A stretch of 64,000 bases of DNA from Diospyros lotus (Eukaryota; Streptophyta; Magnoliopsida; Ericales; Ebenaceae), in assembly GCF_014633365.1 (NCBI RefSeq), contig NC_068352.1, forward strand, positions 5,572,393 through 5,636,392, read 5' to 3'. The notes beneath the pieces are model-generated. The model was not told where the DNA came from and did no database searches. It saw only the letters and a program-made list of their open reading frames with translations. Made by a program: the position numbers and the translations under genes. Shown here in pieces: positions 1 to 10,743 of the stretch; within the stretch, counting starts at the first letter, position 1, and each line of letters begins with the position of its first letter.

Positions 1-284
1 ACTGTGTGTGGCTGTGATCGTTTTGAGCGAGAGAGGGTTCACTTTGCTGGTTTGGCCGAGAGGTGTTGGGGCTTTTCTAGACTTACGATTTGGGAGCTTT
101 GTTTGTGGCTTGTGGTTCCTATTTGTTGGTGTTACCAAGAGTGGTAACTGGTCTTTCAGATCTGAGCCTTGAAAGGTTAAAACAGGGAGTTTGTATTTGT
201 TTACTTTACGTTCTTATTTTAATCTATATTTTGATTCATTCTATTGCACTAACCCTTTCTATTTTGAAGAGATTTTCCAGAACA
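1..284 (+). repeat. 5' LTR of the copia element (3' part only)
   Basis: This aligns base for base with the end of the 3' LTR (about 6862-7149) and ends in AACA just before the primer-binding site. I count about 20 differences plus a 2-bp GT indel over 284 bp by eye. Most are C/T or G/A transitions, as expected from decay of methylated DNA. Confidence 0.95.
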
Positions 285-286
285 AA

Positions 287-298
287 TGGTATCAGAGC
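287..298 (+). other. Primer-binding site (initiator Met-tRNA type)
   Basis: TGGTATCAGAGC lies 2 bp after the LTR end. This is the usual plant copia PBS, complementary to the 3' end of initiator methionine tRNA, where reverse transcription starts. Confidence 0.92.
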
Positions 299-927
299 CT
301 TGTGTGGCTCCTGGGTAGTGCCTTGTTCGAATCAAATATGAGAAGCCCTATCGTTTTCAGATCCGGTCTCACAGTAAGTCCGTTTCATATCAGATCTGAT
401 CTCGATTCGATTGACCCTTGCAGGTTGTGAGTTAGGTTGCGAGGACCCCAGATCCGGATCTAACAAGTCGTGGGGATTCTCTCCGAGCAGCATGTGGCTG
501 CTTACTCGCCTGCCGACTAGCGGCGCGTGAGCGTGTAGGTGGTAGCGCGTGAGGTAGCGCGTGGAGGCTGGGGTGCCCCTTGTCTGTTCCAGATCTGTGC
601 CTTCATCTTTCACAAATCTTAGCCTTGAGATCTGTACTGGTAACTTCTATGTATTCCCTTTTCTAGCAATTAGCAGGTCATCATGTGGGGGTGGCCATTA
701 GGTTTGGGGGTTATCTTGTGGTGGTAACCATTGCTTGTTGCTAGACTTAGGGTTATATGTGATTTTCTTGCGCTAGCATAAACTGTTTTGGTACGGTTAA
801 GTCTTGCTTAGAAAATCAGTGTTATTGTGCTGTGTGTGAAATCTGCCTTAGTTGTTCCTATCTGTTAGGTTGAAATTAAAACCCTAAAATTATTTTGTGT
901 GTGTTAAGCATATTCTTTTGTGTGAAC

Positions 928-1696
928 ATGTTTGCACATCATTTTGAATTGGGGGTTTTCAATGGGAAAGGGGATTTCTCGATTTGGCAACAAAAAATGA
1001 GGGGAATTTTGGTACAACAAAAAGTTTCTAAAGCCTTAGATGGCAAATACCCTGAATCATATAATGTTGAACAAAAAACTAAGCCTGATGAATTGGCTTA
1101 TACTTCTATCATTTTACATATTTCTTATTCTGTTCTAAGAAAGGTAGGAAAACTTGATTCTACAAAAGAATTATGGGAAAAATTGGAAAAAACTTTATGT
1201 GAAAAAATCCACACCCAACAAACTTTTCTTGCTTGAAAGCTTCTTTAGTTTTAAGATAGACTCCTCTAGGGATCTTGATGACAACCTAGATATCTTCAAT
1301 AAGTTGGTGCAAGATATAACTAATTGTGGTGAAAAGGTAACTGAAGAATACAAAGCCATAATTCTTTTAAATGCAATTCCAGATGCATATAAGGAAGTTA
1401 AAAATGCCATTAAGTATGGTAGAGACACCTTGACACCTGAAATAGTCATAGATTCCCTTAGGAGCAAAGATATGGAGTTAAAAAGTGAGAAAAGACATAG
1501 AGAGGTCCATTTGATGAGAGGTAGGTCTCAATCTAGAGGACATAAGGGAGGTGGTAAAAAGAAAGGTAGAAGTAGGTCTAAGTCTAATACCAAAGGAAAG
1601 GGGAAGGGTAAGTGTTTTGGTTGTGGGAAAACCGAACATTATATTAAAGACTGTTATGCTGAGAAAAATAAGCAAAAAGAAAAATTAAAGGATTAA
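928..1696 (+). pseudogene. copia gag (capsid plus CCHC nucleocapsid), frameshifted
   Basis: Gag forms the particle that packages retrotransposon RNA in the cytoplasm. The first frame (ATG at 928) carries the usual start, with FNGKGDFSIWQQKM near residues 10-23. A shift near 1215 moves the rest into the next frame, which holds the UBN2-like capsid segment (LDIFNKLVQDI, then ILLNAIPDAY). A basic RGRSQSRGHKGGGKKKGRS stretch and a CX2CX4HX4C zinc knuckle (CFGCGKTEHYIKDC) follow at about 1613-1654. The 5' leader at 299-927 has no other recognisable gene. The frame stops at 1696, just before the inserted solo LTR. One frameshift indicates a dead copy. Confidence 0.9.
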
Positions 1697-1965
1697 GAAG
1701 AAGCAAATGCAATTGTAAGAATTGAACTGATATGGAACACACCAAGAGGGGGGTGAATTGGTATAATTAAAAATCTTGATAGAGCTTGAAAACTTTTTGA
1801 CCCAATTGAGGTTTTAGTGACTTAAAATATAGAACATATGAAATGACAAATGTAAAGCAAGAAGAATAAATGACACAAAGGATTTATAGTGGTTTGGCTT
1901 AAACCAAGCCTAATCCACTACCTTAGCTCCCATTAAGGATCTTGAACCAATTCACTAAAACCTCC

Positions 1966-2057
1966 TACTTACACAAGTAGGCCCTCTAGCTACACAAGTT
2001 AGGAAATACAACCTCCTACTTAAACCAAGTAGGCCCTCTAGCTACACAAGTTAGGAA
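1966..2057 (-). repeat. Short hairpin direct repeats in the LTR leader
   Basis: There are two copies of a CCTCCTACTT...AAGTAGGCCCTCTAGC unit followed by ACACAAGTTAGG. Each CTACTT/AAGTAG pair can form a short stem with a 4-7 nt loop. They lie downstream of the TATA box in the minus-strand (sense) orientation. Confidence 0.75.
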
Positions 2058-2280
2058 AAACAAGAAGTGTACAATTGGAGAGAATCTAAGAGATGAATCT
2101 CTTAGTTACAATGTCTCTCAAAAATGATAGAAGGCTTGAATGAAATAATACAAGTTAAAATCAAAGCCTTGAAGAGAGAAAATTAAAGCATAGAACACTG
2201 TAAGCTCGACTAAAATGATTTGTAATTTCTAGATCAACTCATTTCCATCTATTTGTCTTCTCTTGATCATCCTTGAGTTG

Positions 2281-2290
2281 TATTTATAGG
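2281..2290 (-). promoter_or_regulatory. TATA box of solo LTR A
   Basis: CCTATAAATA on the minus strand, between the palindrome array and the leader hairpins. This is the expected position of the U3/R promoter. Confidence 0.7.
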
Positions 2291-2371
2291 CTTCCCAAAA
2301 GATTAAAGAGAAATGCAGCCGTTTGTGACCGTTGGAGTTTGAAAAACTAGCCGTTGGAAGCTTTCTGCAAA

Positions 2372-2757
2372 AGATATAGTCGACAGAAGAAAATGCATAG
2401 TTGACTATTTTTACAAATAAAACAAAACATAGTCGACAGATAAAAACGCATAGTCGACTATCTTATAACACAAATTTTTCATAGTCGACAGACACATAAA
2501 CATAGTCGACAGATGTAAAAATATGAAGAGGATTTTGAATTTTATGAACAAAAATAATCGACAGATGAAAAGCCATAGTCGACTATCCTTACATGGTAGT
2601 CGACAGAGTGAAAAATAGTCGACAGAAACCTTAAATAGTTGACAAATCAATCCAGCATAGTCGACTATCCTTATGCATAGTCGACTATCCTTATAACATA
2701 GTCGACTATTTTCAGGCATAGTCAACAGCATTAAATCACATAGTCGATTATCCATTT
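2372..2757 (-). repeat. TAGTCGACTA-type palindrome array in LTR A (U3)
   Basis: About 16 copies of a word centred on TCGA, alternating between TAGTCGACAGA and TAGTCGACTATCC, spaced roughly 15-35 bp. A few have decayed (TAGTTGAC, TAGTCAAC). The core TAGTCGACTA is a perfect 10-bp palindrome. It lies directly upstream of the LTR TATA box. Confidence 0.9.
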
Positions 2758-3040
2758 TGAAAAAATGAAAACTAAACAAATCCTCATTTCGATTCTTTTG
2801 AAAGCAAGTTGAGATTATTAAAAACATATTTATTTTGAATCTAAATACACTCAACCACACTTCAACATTTCTCCTATATAAATTTTCATAACTTTGCTCA
2901 AGGAGATTTAAAGATTGTTTTTCTCATTCATATAGATTGATTAAAAAAATTTTGTCCATATATATTTACTTACTCATAAAGATTTAGAGATTGATTTTCA
3001 TATAGTCATTATCAAAACCATTATTTTATTTTTCAAGAGT

Positions 3041-3480
3041 AAAATATCAATAACCTCTTTTGACCCTAGTGAAGTTTACATGCTTATAGATTCTGACATT
3101 GCTGAAATCAATGCTACACTTAGGGCACATGGGCAAGAATGGATTCTTGACTCAGGTGCATCATTCCATGTCACATCCCAAAGACATTAGTTTGAAAATA
3201 TGTGCGAATCCATGGGTGGTTATGCCATAGTTTGTAGTAATATAGCCTATAAGGTTGTAGGGATTGGAGACATCACTCTTAAGTTAGAATCAGGATATGT
3301 CCTAAAATTGAGAGATGTTAGATTCATCCCTGAAATGGCTAGAAACTTAATTTCAGTAGGAGAATTAGAAAAGAATGGATTTACAGGAAAAATAGAAAAT
3401 GAAATGATTAAAATGTTTAAAGGGGCAATGATGCTGAGGTAATGAGTAGCTCAGGCTCTCACTTTGATTCAATCAATTCT
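3041..3480 (+). pseudogene. copia aspartic protease region
   Basis: Downstream of the solo LTR the polyprotein resumes with HGQEWILDSGASFHVT; the catalytic Asp-Ser-Gly lies at 3149-3157. The later segment LRDVRFIPEMARNLISVGEL is the usual copia protease to pre-integrase link. An in-frame TAG at about 3188, after SQRH, breaks the reading frame. The enzyme would cleave the gag-pol polyprotein inside the particle. Confidence 0.88.
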
Positions 3481-4510
3481 GATGTCACTCAAAAATGGCA
3501 CAACAGATTAGTTCATGTTAGTATTAAAGGACTTAAGTTCCTAAATGATAAGGGGAGTCTTTGGTCAGGACTGTGTGTCCGATATCCCCTTTTGTGACCA
3601 TTGTGTGTTAGGCAAACATCATAGATTATCTTTTTCTTCAAATGTGCATAGAGCCTCAAGGGTTTTAGAGTATATCCATTCAGATTTATGGGGACCAGCA
3701 TCAAATCCTACATTTGGTGGGAATAGATATTTTTTGTCTATTATAGATGATTTTTCTAGGAGAGTGTGGGTCTTTCTCTTAAAAGACAAAACAGAAACCT
3801 TTAAAAGTTTCAAAACTTGGAAAACTCAAATAGAAAATCAAACAGGCAAGACAATAAAGTATCTAAGGACTGATAATGGTCTAGAGTTTTGCAACAAAGA
3901 TTTCGATGATTTGTGTAAAGAATGTGGTGTAACAAGGCATAGAACTGTCCCTCACACCCCCACAGCAAAATGGGGTGCCTGAAAGAATGAATAGAACTCT
4001 CTAGATAAGGTTAGGTGTATGATAATTAGTTCTAATATACCTAAATCTTTTTGGGGTGAAGCAGTTATGACTGCTTGTTACTTGGTTAACTTAACCCCAT
4101 CAGCTACATTAAATGGTAACACTCCTTATGAGAAATGGCATGGAAAATGTGTAGATTATTCAACCCTTAGAACCTTTGGTTGTGCTGTCTATTCTCATCA
4201 GAATGAAGGCAAATTGGAACCTAGATCAAGAAAATGTGTTTTCCTAGGATATCCTAAAGGAGTAAAGGGTTATAGACTTTGGGATAGAAGTCAAAAGGGA
4301 GTAAAAATAATTATAAGTAGAAATGTCACATTTAATGAAGCTGAAATGCCTTGTTTACAATCAAACAATAACAAACAGCAAGACAGTGAGGGTGAGGATT
4401 TCCTAGAAGAGTCTAGGAATATTAGTACCAACATTCCCACCACCTCAAGTGAGGTGGAGATACAAAACCAGACTGAAGAAAATGAGGAAAATGAGATAGT
4501 AGAAGAATAG
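3481..4510 (+). pseudogene. copia integrase (GAG-pre-integrase, zinc-binding, core and C-terminal segments)
   Basis: Integrase inserts the cDNA into nuclear DNA. Zinc-binding CDHCVLGKHHR occurs near 3595-3625. The core has HSDLWGP (first Asp) and RTDNGLEF (second Asp). The third catalytic residue lies in QQNGVPERMNRT, which falls in another frame after a shift in a run of Cs near 3960-3970. The segment from 4019 carries the copia-specific C-terminal motif FLGYPKGVKGYRLW. The frameshift and the following stop make it a pseudogene. Residue spacing matches plant copia integrases. Confidence 0.92.
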
Positions 4511-4611
4511 CCTCCTATAGAACAGCCATCGCTATCTAACTATCAACTAGCCCGAGATAGGGAGAGGAGAGATCTCATAGGATTCCTCAAAGGCTAGAAT
4601 CTGATTTTGAT

Positions 4612-6219
4612 TTAGCTTTTGCTAGTTATCAAGATCCAGCCGATAAGGGGCCAAAAACATATGAAGAGGCCATTAGAAGTGAGTATTCTAAAAACTGGAA
4701 AGAAGCAATGGGAGAGGAGATGAGTTCTTTAAATAAAAACCATACATGGGAATTAGTACCTAGACCAAAAGATAAGTCAATTGTAGGTTGTAAGTGGATC
4801 TTTAAGGTTAAAGAAGGTACAAGTGAAAAAGACCCCATAAGATTTAAGGCTAGATTAGTAGCCAAAGGTTTCACACAAAAAGAAGGGGTAGATTATAATG
4901 AGATTTTTTCACTAGTTGTTAAGTATACCACCATTCGTGTCATGCTTGCTTTTGTTGCATATTTTGACTGGGAACTTGAACAACTTGATGTTAAAACTGC
5001 TTTTTTGTATGGTGACTTAGATGAAAAAATCTATATGTTTCAATCCAAAGGTTTTGAAGATAAGAAAAAACCAGATTTTGTGTGTTTCCTAAAAAAATCT
5101 TTATATGGTTTAAAGCAATCTCCTAGGCAATGGTATAAATGTTTTGATTCATTTGTTAAATCAATTGGTTTTAAAATGAGTGATTTTGATCATTGCCTAT
5201 ATTTTCAGCATAAAAATAAAGATAATTGTGTATTTCTTTTACTTTATGTTGATGACATGCTTCTTATTGGCCCCAATGTTAAAAAGATCAATAACATAAA
5301 ATTTGCTTTAGGTGGAGAATTTGACATGAAAGACCTAGGTATGGCTAAAAGAATCCTAGGTATGGAAATTATAAGAGATAGGTCAAATTCCATGTTATTC
5401 TTGCATCAAACTTCATATGTGTTAAAAATTCTAAAAAGATTTAGCATGCATGAAAGCAAATCAGTTTCTTTACCTTTAGGAGCCCATTTCATACTGTCAA
5501 AAGAAAAATCTCCAGCTAACAAAGAAGAAGAGGAGTACATGAGTAAAGTCCCTTATTCAAATGCAATAGGATCGGTTATGTACCTCATGGTGTGTATTAG
5601 ACCAGACCTAGCCCATGCAGTTAGCACATTAAGTAGATTTATGACAAACCCAGGTCCTGTCCATTGGGAAGCATTGAAATGGTTGCTTAGGTATTTGAGG
5701 GGTACTTCTAATGTAGGTTTAGTGTATAAATATCATTCAGATAAAATGAGTTCAATGGGGTTTACAGATTTAGATTATGCAGGTGATAGAGACAATAGAA
5801 AATCAACATCATCCTATGTGTTTACTTTATGTAATTCATGTATTAGTTGGAAGTCTCAACTCCAACACATTGTTGCTTTGTCCACTACTGAATCTGAACA
5901 TATAGCTGCTACAGAAGCAATTAAAGAAGCATTGTGGCTTAAAGGTTTGCTTAATGCACTATGTGTTCTGACAGAAAATGTTAGTGTTTTTTCTGATAGT
6001 TAGTCAGCTATACACTTGAGTGAAAACCCTATTTTTCACGAACGCACTAAACACATTGATGTAAGATTGCATTTTATTCGTGATATTATATCTCAAGATA
6101 TTATTAGACTTGAAAAAGTGCTTTCAAATTTCAACCCCTTTGATATGGGAACAAAGGTGCTTACTGTTGAAAAATTCAAAAGGTGCCTAGAACTTCTAAG
6201 CATTGGTAAAGTTACGTGA
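4612..6219 (+). pseudogene. copia reverse transcriptase and RNase H, one nonsense codon
   Basis: The frame is open from about 4612 (YQDPADKGPKTYEEA) to a TAG at 6001-6003. RT motifs in order are WIFKVKEG, RLVAKGFTQKEGVDY, QLDVKTAFLYGDL, KSLYGLKQSPRQWY and the catalytic YVDD at 5245-5256. RNase H follows, with GFTDLDYAGD, STTESEHIA and LWLKGLL. After the stop the same frame continues as SAIHLSENPIFHERTKHIDV to 6219, so the TAG probably replaced a Gln codon. This is the longest near-intact frame in the element. It would copy genomic RNA to DNA in the particle. Confidence 0.95.
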
Positions 6220-6303
6220 GAATTTGTAAGGTCTTCTTTTACCTACTGATTATGCTTTCTGCTGTATGTTATTTTACTGCTTGTGTTTGCTGGTCTTATT
6301 AGG

Positions 6304-6319
6304 AAACAAGGTGGAGATT
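6304..6319 (+). other. Polypurine tract of the copia element
   Basis: AAACAAGGTGGAGATT sits immediately before the TGTTA start of the 3' LTR. This is the usual plus-strand primer position. Confidence 0.8.
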
Positions 6320-6581
6320 TGTTATTTTTTGTTCCCTAATAAGACCCAAGGCAATGACAATTTTTCGGGTGGGTCTTCATAAGCTTCAGCCCGGGATTGA
6401 AGGACCCAAGACCGTTACCGTCCTCTTTTGGCAGTCCATTTTAGAGGAGAAATGGGCCTCAGCTCATTTGCTCAAATGGGGGTGAAGCCCACTCAAGTTT
6501 AGCCCATTTTTAGCCCACATATAAAAGAGCCTTTTTGGCTCTTCTGTTGGCGTCTCTATCCACTTTTTCGGCCGAGCCCTA

Positions 6582-6617
<36 letters not shown>

Positions 6618-7149
6618 TTTCCTATCTTGGTCGATTGCTTCATTGCTTCAGTCCTTGTTCATCCGATAGCGATGAAGGTACTCTAACCTTTTGTGGATGT
6701 TGTTTCCTTTCATGTATTCAGCTGCCTTTCCTTGTGTGAGAAAGGCGATTCCTCTGTTATCGCTGGAAGCAGCCTATTTATACAGATCTGGGGATCCTTT
6801 TTGGGGTAAGTCTTTCTCCTTGCTTTGAGCCTTGTTCTTGCTATCTTTGTGACCGATCTACCTACTGTGTGTGTGGCTGTGATCGCTTTGAGCGAGAGAG
6901 GGTTCACTTTGCTGGTTTGGCCGAGAGGTGTTGGGGCTTTTCTGGGCTTACGGTTTGGGAGCTTCGTTTGTAGCTCGTGGTTCCTATTCGTTGGTGTTAC
7001 CAAGAGTGGTAACTGGTCTTTTAGATCTGAACCTTAAACGGTTAAAACAGGGAGTTTGTATTTGTTTACTTTACGTTCTTGTTTTGATCTATATTTTGAT
7101 TCGTTCTATTGCACTAACCCTTTCTTTTTTGAAGAGATTTTCTGCAACA
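6320..7149 (+). repeat. 3' LTR of the copia element (830 bp)
   Basis: Starts TGTTATTT and ends GCAACA, a 4-bp TGTT/AACA inverted repeat. It holds a ATATAAAAGAG TATA box (6519-6529) and a long CT dinucleotide run (about 6581-6615) just downstream, then the part that matches 1-284. The sequence after 7149 is AATAT, which would be one copy of the TSD. Confidence 0.92.
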
Positions 7150-7264
7150 AATATATATGTTTTCAATGTATGCAAAAATTTTTGTATTTATTTTGAAATC
7201 AAATGTGTTAAGAGTGTCAAAATATTTTTCAAATCATGATCACTTTCTATCTTTAAATGCAAAA

Positions 7265-7620
7265 TTATCGACCATGTTAGTGAAATTGTTGATCATTTTG
7301 TGCCTTTGAAATTTAGGCTATCAAATCAAGATAAAACTATTGATCAGTTTGTTAAAACTATCAATTGTTTTTGGTCTTTTAACAAAAACAATCGACTTTT
7401 CTCTTGAACTGTCGACAGGGCAATTTTCAACTCTATGTTCTTTTCCCTTGCGTTCAAAAACAATCGATCGTTCTTATATAATGTCGACTTGTTTTCAAAA
7501 TAGTTGACCATTTTTCTAAAGAAGTTAATCGTTTTCCCAAAGTTATGAGTGTGTTTTAGGTTTCTTGAAAAAAATTGTCGACTGGTCTAGTAAACTGTCA
7601 ACTATTTCTTCATTGACAGT
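7265..7620 (+). repeat. Degenerate TCGA/TGATCA word cluster in unit C
   Basis: Words such as TATCGACCAT, ATTGATCA, CAATCGACTT, TGTCGACAG, CAATCGATCG and ATGTCGACTTG recur every 20-40 bp. They are less uniform than in the other LTRs, as if the array had decayed. It lies just upstream of the TATA box. Confidence 0.7.
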
Positions 7621-8014
7621 TTTAAACTGTTAGTTTTTGCAAACATTAAATGTCTCCAATGGTTAGTAAGTTCAATGCTCGAGATAAGCCTATAAATACC
7701 AGCCCAGAGATGCACTAGAGAGGTTAATCAAGTAATAAGAGCTTACGAGTGTATTTATTATTCTCAATAGTGCTTATACTTTCAATTTTTCTCTCCACCA
7801 AAACTATGCATCTTTTGTATCATCTTGTTTAAGTCTTGTTGTAATTCTTAGAGAGATCTTTGTAACTGAAAGTGTTAACCTCTCAGATCATTTTTCTTGT
7901 AATTGTTGTTGGTTTCTAATGATGGAAAATATATCCCAAGAGGGGGGTGAATTGGGATTTGTATAAATTTTTAATAATTTAAAACTTTGATTGATGGCAG
8001 AACACTAGGTTTTA

Positions 8015-8165
8015 AAATATAGGCTATATGTTTCGAAATAAACCTTTTTGTTAAGTAGGTTTCGAAACCTACTATATATGTTTCGAAATATACCTTAGTG
8101 TTTTGCAAGTTTCGAAATATGAAATGTATGTTTCGAAATCTACTTTACTGTTTTGCTTGATTCAA
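8015..8165 (-). repeat. GTTTCGAAAC words, leader-side cluster of LTR B
   Basis: Five copies of GTTTCGAAA-type words, some with the full GTTTCGAAAC palindrome. They lie on the transcribed side of the TATA box, between the U5-like end and the leader repeats. Confidence 0.85.
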
Positions 8166-8519
8166 AATCTTTTACCTTGTATTTCAAAATAACGATATTT
8201 GAAAAAGATGATTTATATAATTAAGAGTATACCAAAGGTGTTTGTATATCAAAGATATGTTTGTATGTATGTATACGGTTAAGCTCAAGAAAAACTTTGT
8301 TTTAGACTTTGATTACAAAACTTATGAAAGCATGTGCAATGGGCAATAATGATAAGCAAAAGCTAAATAACACTTGCACACAAGATATATAGTGGTTCGG
8401 TACTCTGCCTAGTCTATTACCTTCAAACTTACCCACTTGAAGGATTTTTCAATCCCAATCACTTTTTACTAGTGATCACCACAACAAGGGTTTTACCATG
8501 GTTCACCCTAAAACCTTAC

Positions 8520-8702
8520 AAAGTGAGTTTTTTTACGGGCTCAACTCATACCTAGCACCAAGTGAGTTTTTACGGGCTTAACTCAAACCTTATACCAAGT
8601 GAGTTTTAAGGCTAAACTCGAACTTTTGACAAAATGAGTTTTAAGGTCAACTCAAACCTTTACACCATAATGAGTTTTAGACTAAACTCAAACCTTACAA
8701 CA
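8520..8702 (-). repeat. Five GAGTTT...AAACTC hairpin units in LTR B leader
   Basis: Five imperfect copies of a unit of about 35 bp. Each pairs GTGAGTTTT with a downstream AACTCA around a short spacer. It occupies the same place in the LTR as the CTACTT/AAGTAG hairpins of unit A but has a different sequence. Confidence 0.8.
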
Positions 8703-9062
8703 ATTAAGATAAATAAAATTTTATCTTTTACAACCCAATGAGCAATAAATGCCTTACCGGAGGATGTACAAACCTTTGTACCGGCTTAAGATGAGGAGAG
8801 CTAGAGAGGATATAACTTCTTACTTTAACTTGCTTCTCCTTCTTACTTTCAATACACAAGAATAAGATGTGTGTAGATCTCCTTGAAAGCTCAATCAAAC
8901 ATTTTAATCACCTCGTGTACTTGAGTGTGTGTCTCTAGTGTGTGCTAACTTGTTCTTATTTGATCAATCTCAATCAATCTCTTCTTATCTTCAAATACCT
9001 GCTATTTATACCGAGAGATAAAAATCTGACCGTTTATAGTCGTTAGAGACAAGACAGAAAAA

Positions 9063-9512
9063 TAGGTTTCGAAACATACATAATAGGTTTTGAAACATCA
9101 TAATTTTACACAGGTTTCGAAACATACAACCTTTTACAGTTGGACAAGCACTTAGAGACAACATATAATGGGAGACAAAATCTTATGGGCACAAGGATTA
9201 AATAAAGGTCTCCACTTTCAAATTTGAATTTGAATCTCATTAGCATGGAGAATGCATTAAAGAAATAATATTGATAAAAACAAAATTGCAGAACAAATGC
9301 ATCTCGATTTTGAATAATCTGCTGACAGAATGTTAGAGGTTTCGAAACATACTATCATAGATTTCGAAACATATCTCTTTGAAAATGAGATTTCGAAACA
9401 TAATATACAAGTTTTGAAACATAGTCCAAAACCTAGTTTGAAAACACATACATTGCATAGATGTTTCGAAAGAACATACATTGAAAACATTAAAAACCTT
9501 TTCAAAGGGGTT
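9063..9512 (-). repeat. GTTTCGAAAC palindrome array, U3 side of LTR B
   Basis: About nine copies of GGTTTCGAAACATAC or close variants (GTTTTGAAAC, GTTTCAAAAC). The core GTTTCGAAAC is a perfect 10-bp palindrome with TCGA in the centre. It lies upstream of the LTR TATA box. Confidence 0.88.
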
Positions 9513-10460
9513 TCAAAACATGCATAGAAACATGAAAGATTTTCAAAAATATTTGCATGACAACACAATCCACATGTACACATCACAACATATTTACATT
9601 TGTTTAGTTTAAGTAAATGTCCACATTTTCTTTTATTTATATTTTACCTTTTATTTATTTTAATACATAAATGTAAATAACGAAGTACCCCCTATTTGGA
9701 TTCAATAAAAATATCTAGAAAATCAAAATCCATAACTATAAAAAAAGTAGAATTTGGGTTTTAGTACAAACTTAGGATTTTGCGATTTTATCACCTCCAA
9801 AATATATACTTTCTATTTAATGAAAAATTTATTAAAAATCGTTTTAGCACTGGTGAATGTTAGCTATCAAAATACTGGGAGATAGTTTTTCAAAATAAAA
9901 ATATTTTCATATATGTCTCCTTATAAGGTGCTAACCTTCCAGACTTAGTCAAAACAAGGTTTTGAAATCTTGATATTTGAAATTTATTTAGTTTTCATTT
10001 TCACAATGTAGTACTAGTTATTGAAATTGATATATGTTGAAAACCATACATTTGACTCATGACTTAGGGATTAAACCAATATATGTTTTTTATCATTAAA
10101 ACTAATATATAAAAAGTACAACAATAATTGTGTTGTAATTTCTAGCAGTTGTGCTAGAAGATTTACTTGAATATAAGTAGGAGGTTGTAATTTTTTAGTG
10201 GTTTTACTAGAGGGGGTCCACTTAGTTAAGTAGGAGGTTATAGTGGATTTTAAAATCTATAATAGAGAGATACAGTAATGGAGTAGGTTGCGTTAAACTG
10301 AACCACTCTAAATTGTTTGTGTCTTTTGTTTACCTTAATTTATATTCTCCTGCTTTTAGTTCACTATTTTGATATTTCTCTTTAAAACCTTCACAAATTT
10401 TTAAAATTTATAAACATTTAATTTACTCCTCTCTTGGGTGTAAGTGCCATTAATTACACA

Positions 10461-10743
10461 AAGCTAATAATAATAAAATGACATACTTGATTATTTGAAT
10501 TCATGCCTTTGTATAAGCATATTGTGGAGCTGGTAAAGGGCTATGATCATGCCATATGGACCATCGAATCTCACCCCATGGGCTGATCTTGACAAGAGGT
10601 AGTGGAGATCCGAGTCTAAATCAAAGTCTTGATCTAGTCAGTTGGGTATAATATTTTACATGAGTTTAATATACTCTCAAGTTTAATCTTGTCTTAGTTA
10701 TAGAATTTTGGGTACTCATTTCTCTTGGCCCAAATTTAATTAA
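10461..10743. other. Intergenic, nothing recognised
   Basis: 283 bp of ordinary sequence between the LTR-like unit and the next element. No frame of note and no RNA gene seen. Confidence 0.5.

Larger units (their letters stand above)
1723..3035 (-). mobile_element. Solo LTR (family A) inside copia, between gag and protease
   Basis: The 1313-bp block starts TGAAC and ends TTTCA. It is flanked by AGAAT (1718-1722) and AGAGT (3036-3040), a 5-bp TSD with one change. Copia coding resumes directly after it. On the minus strand it reads: palindrome array, CCTATAAATA TATA box (2281-2290), transcribed leader with hairpin repeats, then an end containing CACCCCCC and CTCTTGG. No internal retroelement domain is present, so it fits recombination between two LTRs of one element. 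The family is unassigned; the U5-like CACCCCCCTCTTGG end recurs in other units of this window. Confidence 0.85.
1..7149 (+). mobile_element. Ty1/copia LTR retrotransposon, Tork-like, degraded; 5' end cut by window edge
   Basis: The order is partial 5' LTR, PBS, gag with a CCHC knuckle, protease, integrase, RT-RNase H, PPT, 3' LTR. Protease and integrase lie before RT, which is the copia order. The integrase C-terminal segment with a GVKGYRLW-type motif resembles the Tork/Tnt1 lineage; the lineage call is from memory. Frameshifts near 1215 and 3965, stops at 3188 and 6001 and an inserted solo LTR (1723-3035) make it non-autonomous. The 5-bp TSD cannot be checked because the left end lies outside the window. 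Confidence 0.95.
7920..10123 (-). mobile_element. Solo LTR-like unit B inserted in unit C
   Basis: The plus strand starts TGATGGAAAATATATCCC followed by CAAGAGGGGGGTGAATTGG and ends at GTACAACA (10123). The flank pair TCTAA (7915-7919) / ATAAT (10124-10128) is a weak TSD, so the ends are approximate. The sense strand is minus. The U3 part (about 9600-9930) aligns over at least 200 bp with the U3 of unit H (51700-51910) in reverse orientation, so B and H are related. The TATA box TATAAATAGC lies at 9003-9012. Confidence 0.75.
7150..10460 (+). mobile_element. LTR-like unit (family C), left end uncertain, carrying LTR B inside
   Basis: In plus orientation it has a TCGA-type word array (7265-7620), a TATA box (CCTATAAATA, 7689-7698), a leader interrupted by LTR B, hairpin repeats (10180-10250) and an end with CTCCTCTCTTGGGTG, closing at ACACA (10460). 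This matches the layout of units A and H. The copia element may have landed in its U3, so its true start may lie left of the window. Confidence 0.65.

Noticed and set aside
2372..2757. Regularly spaced repeats resembling a CRISPR array
   Set aside because: Plant nuclear context, spacers unequal, repeats only about 10 bp, located inside an LTR; no cas-like gene.
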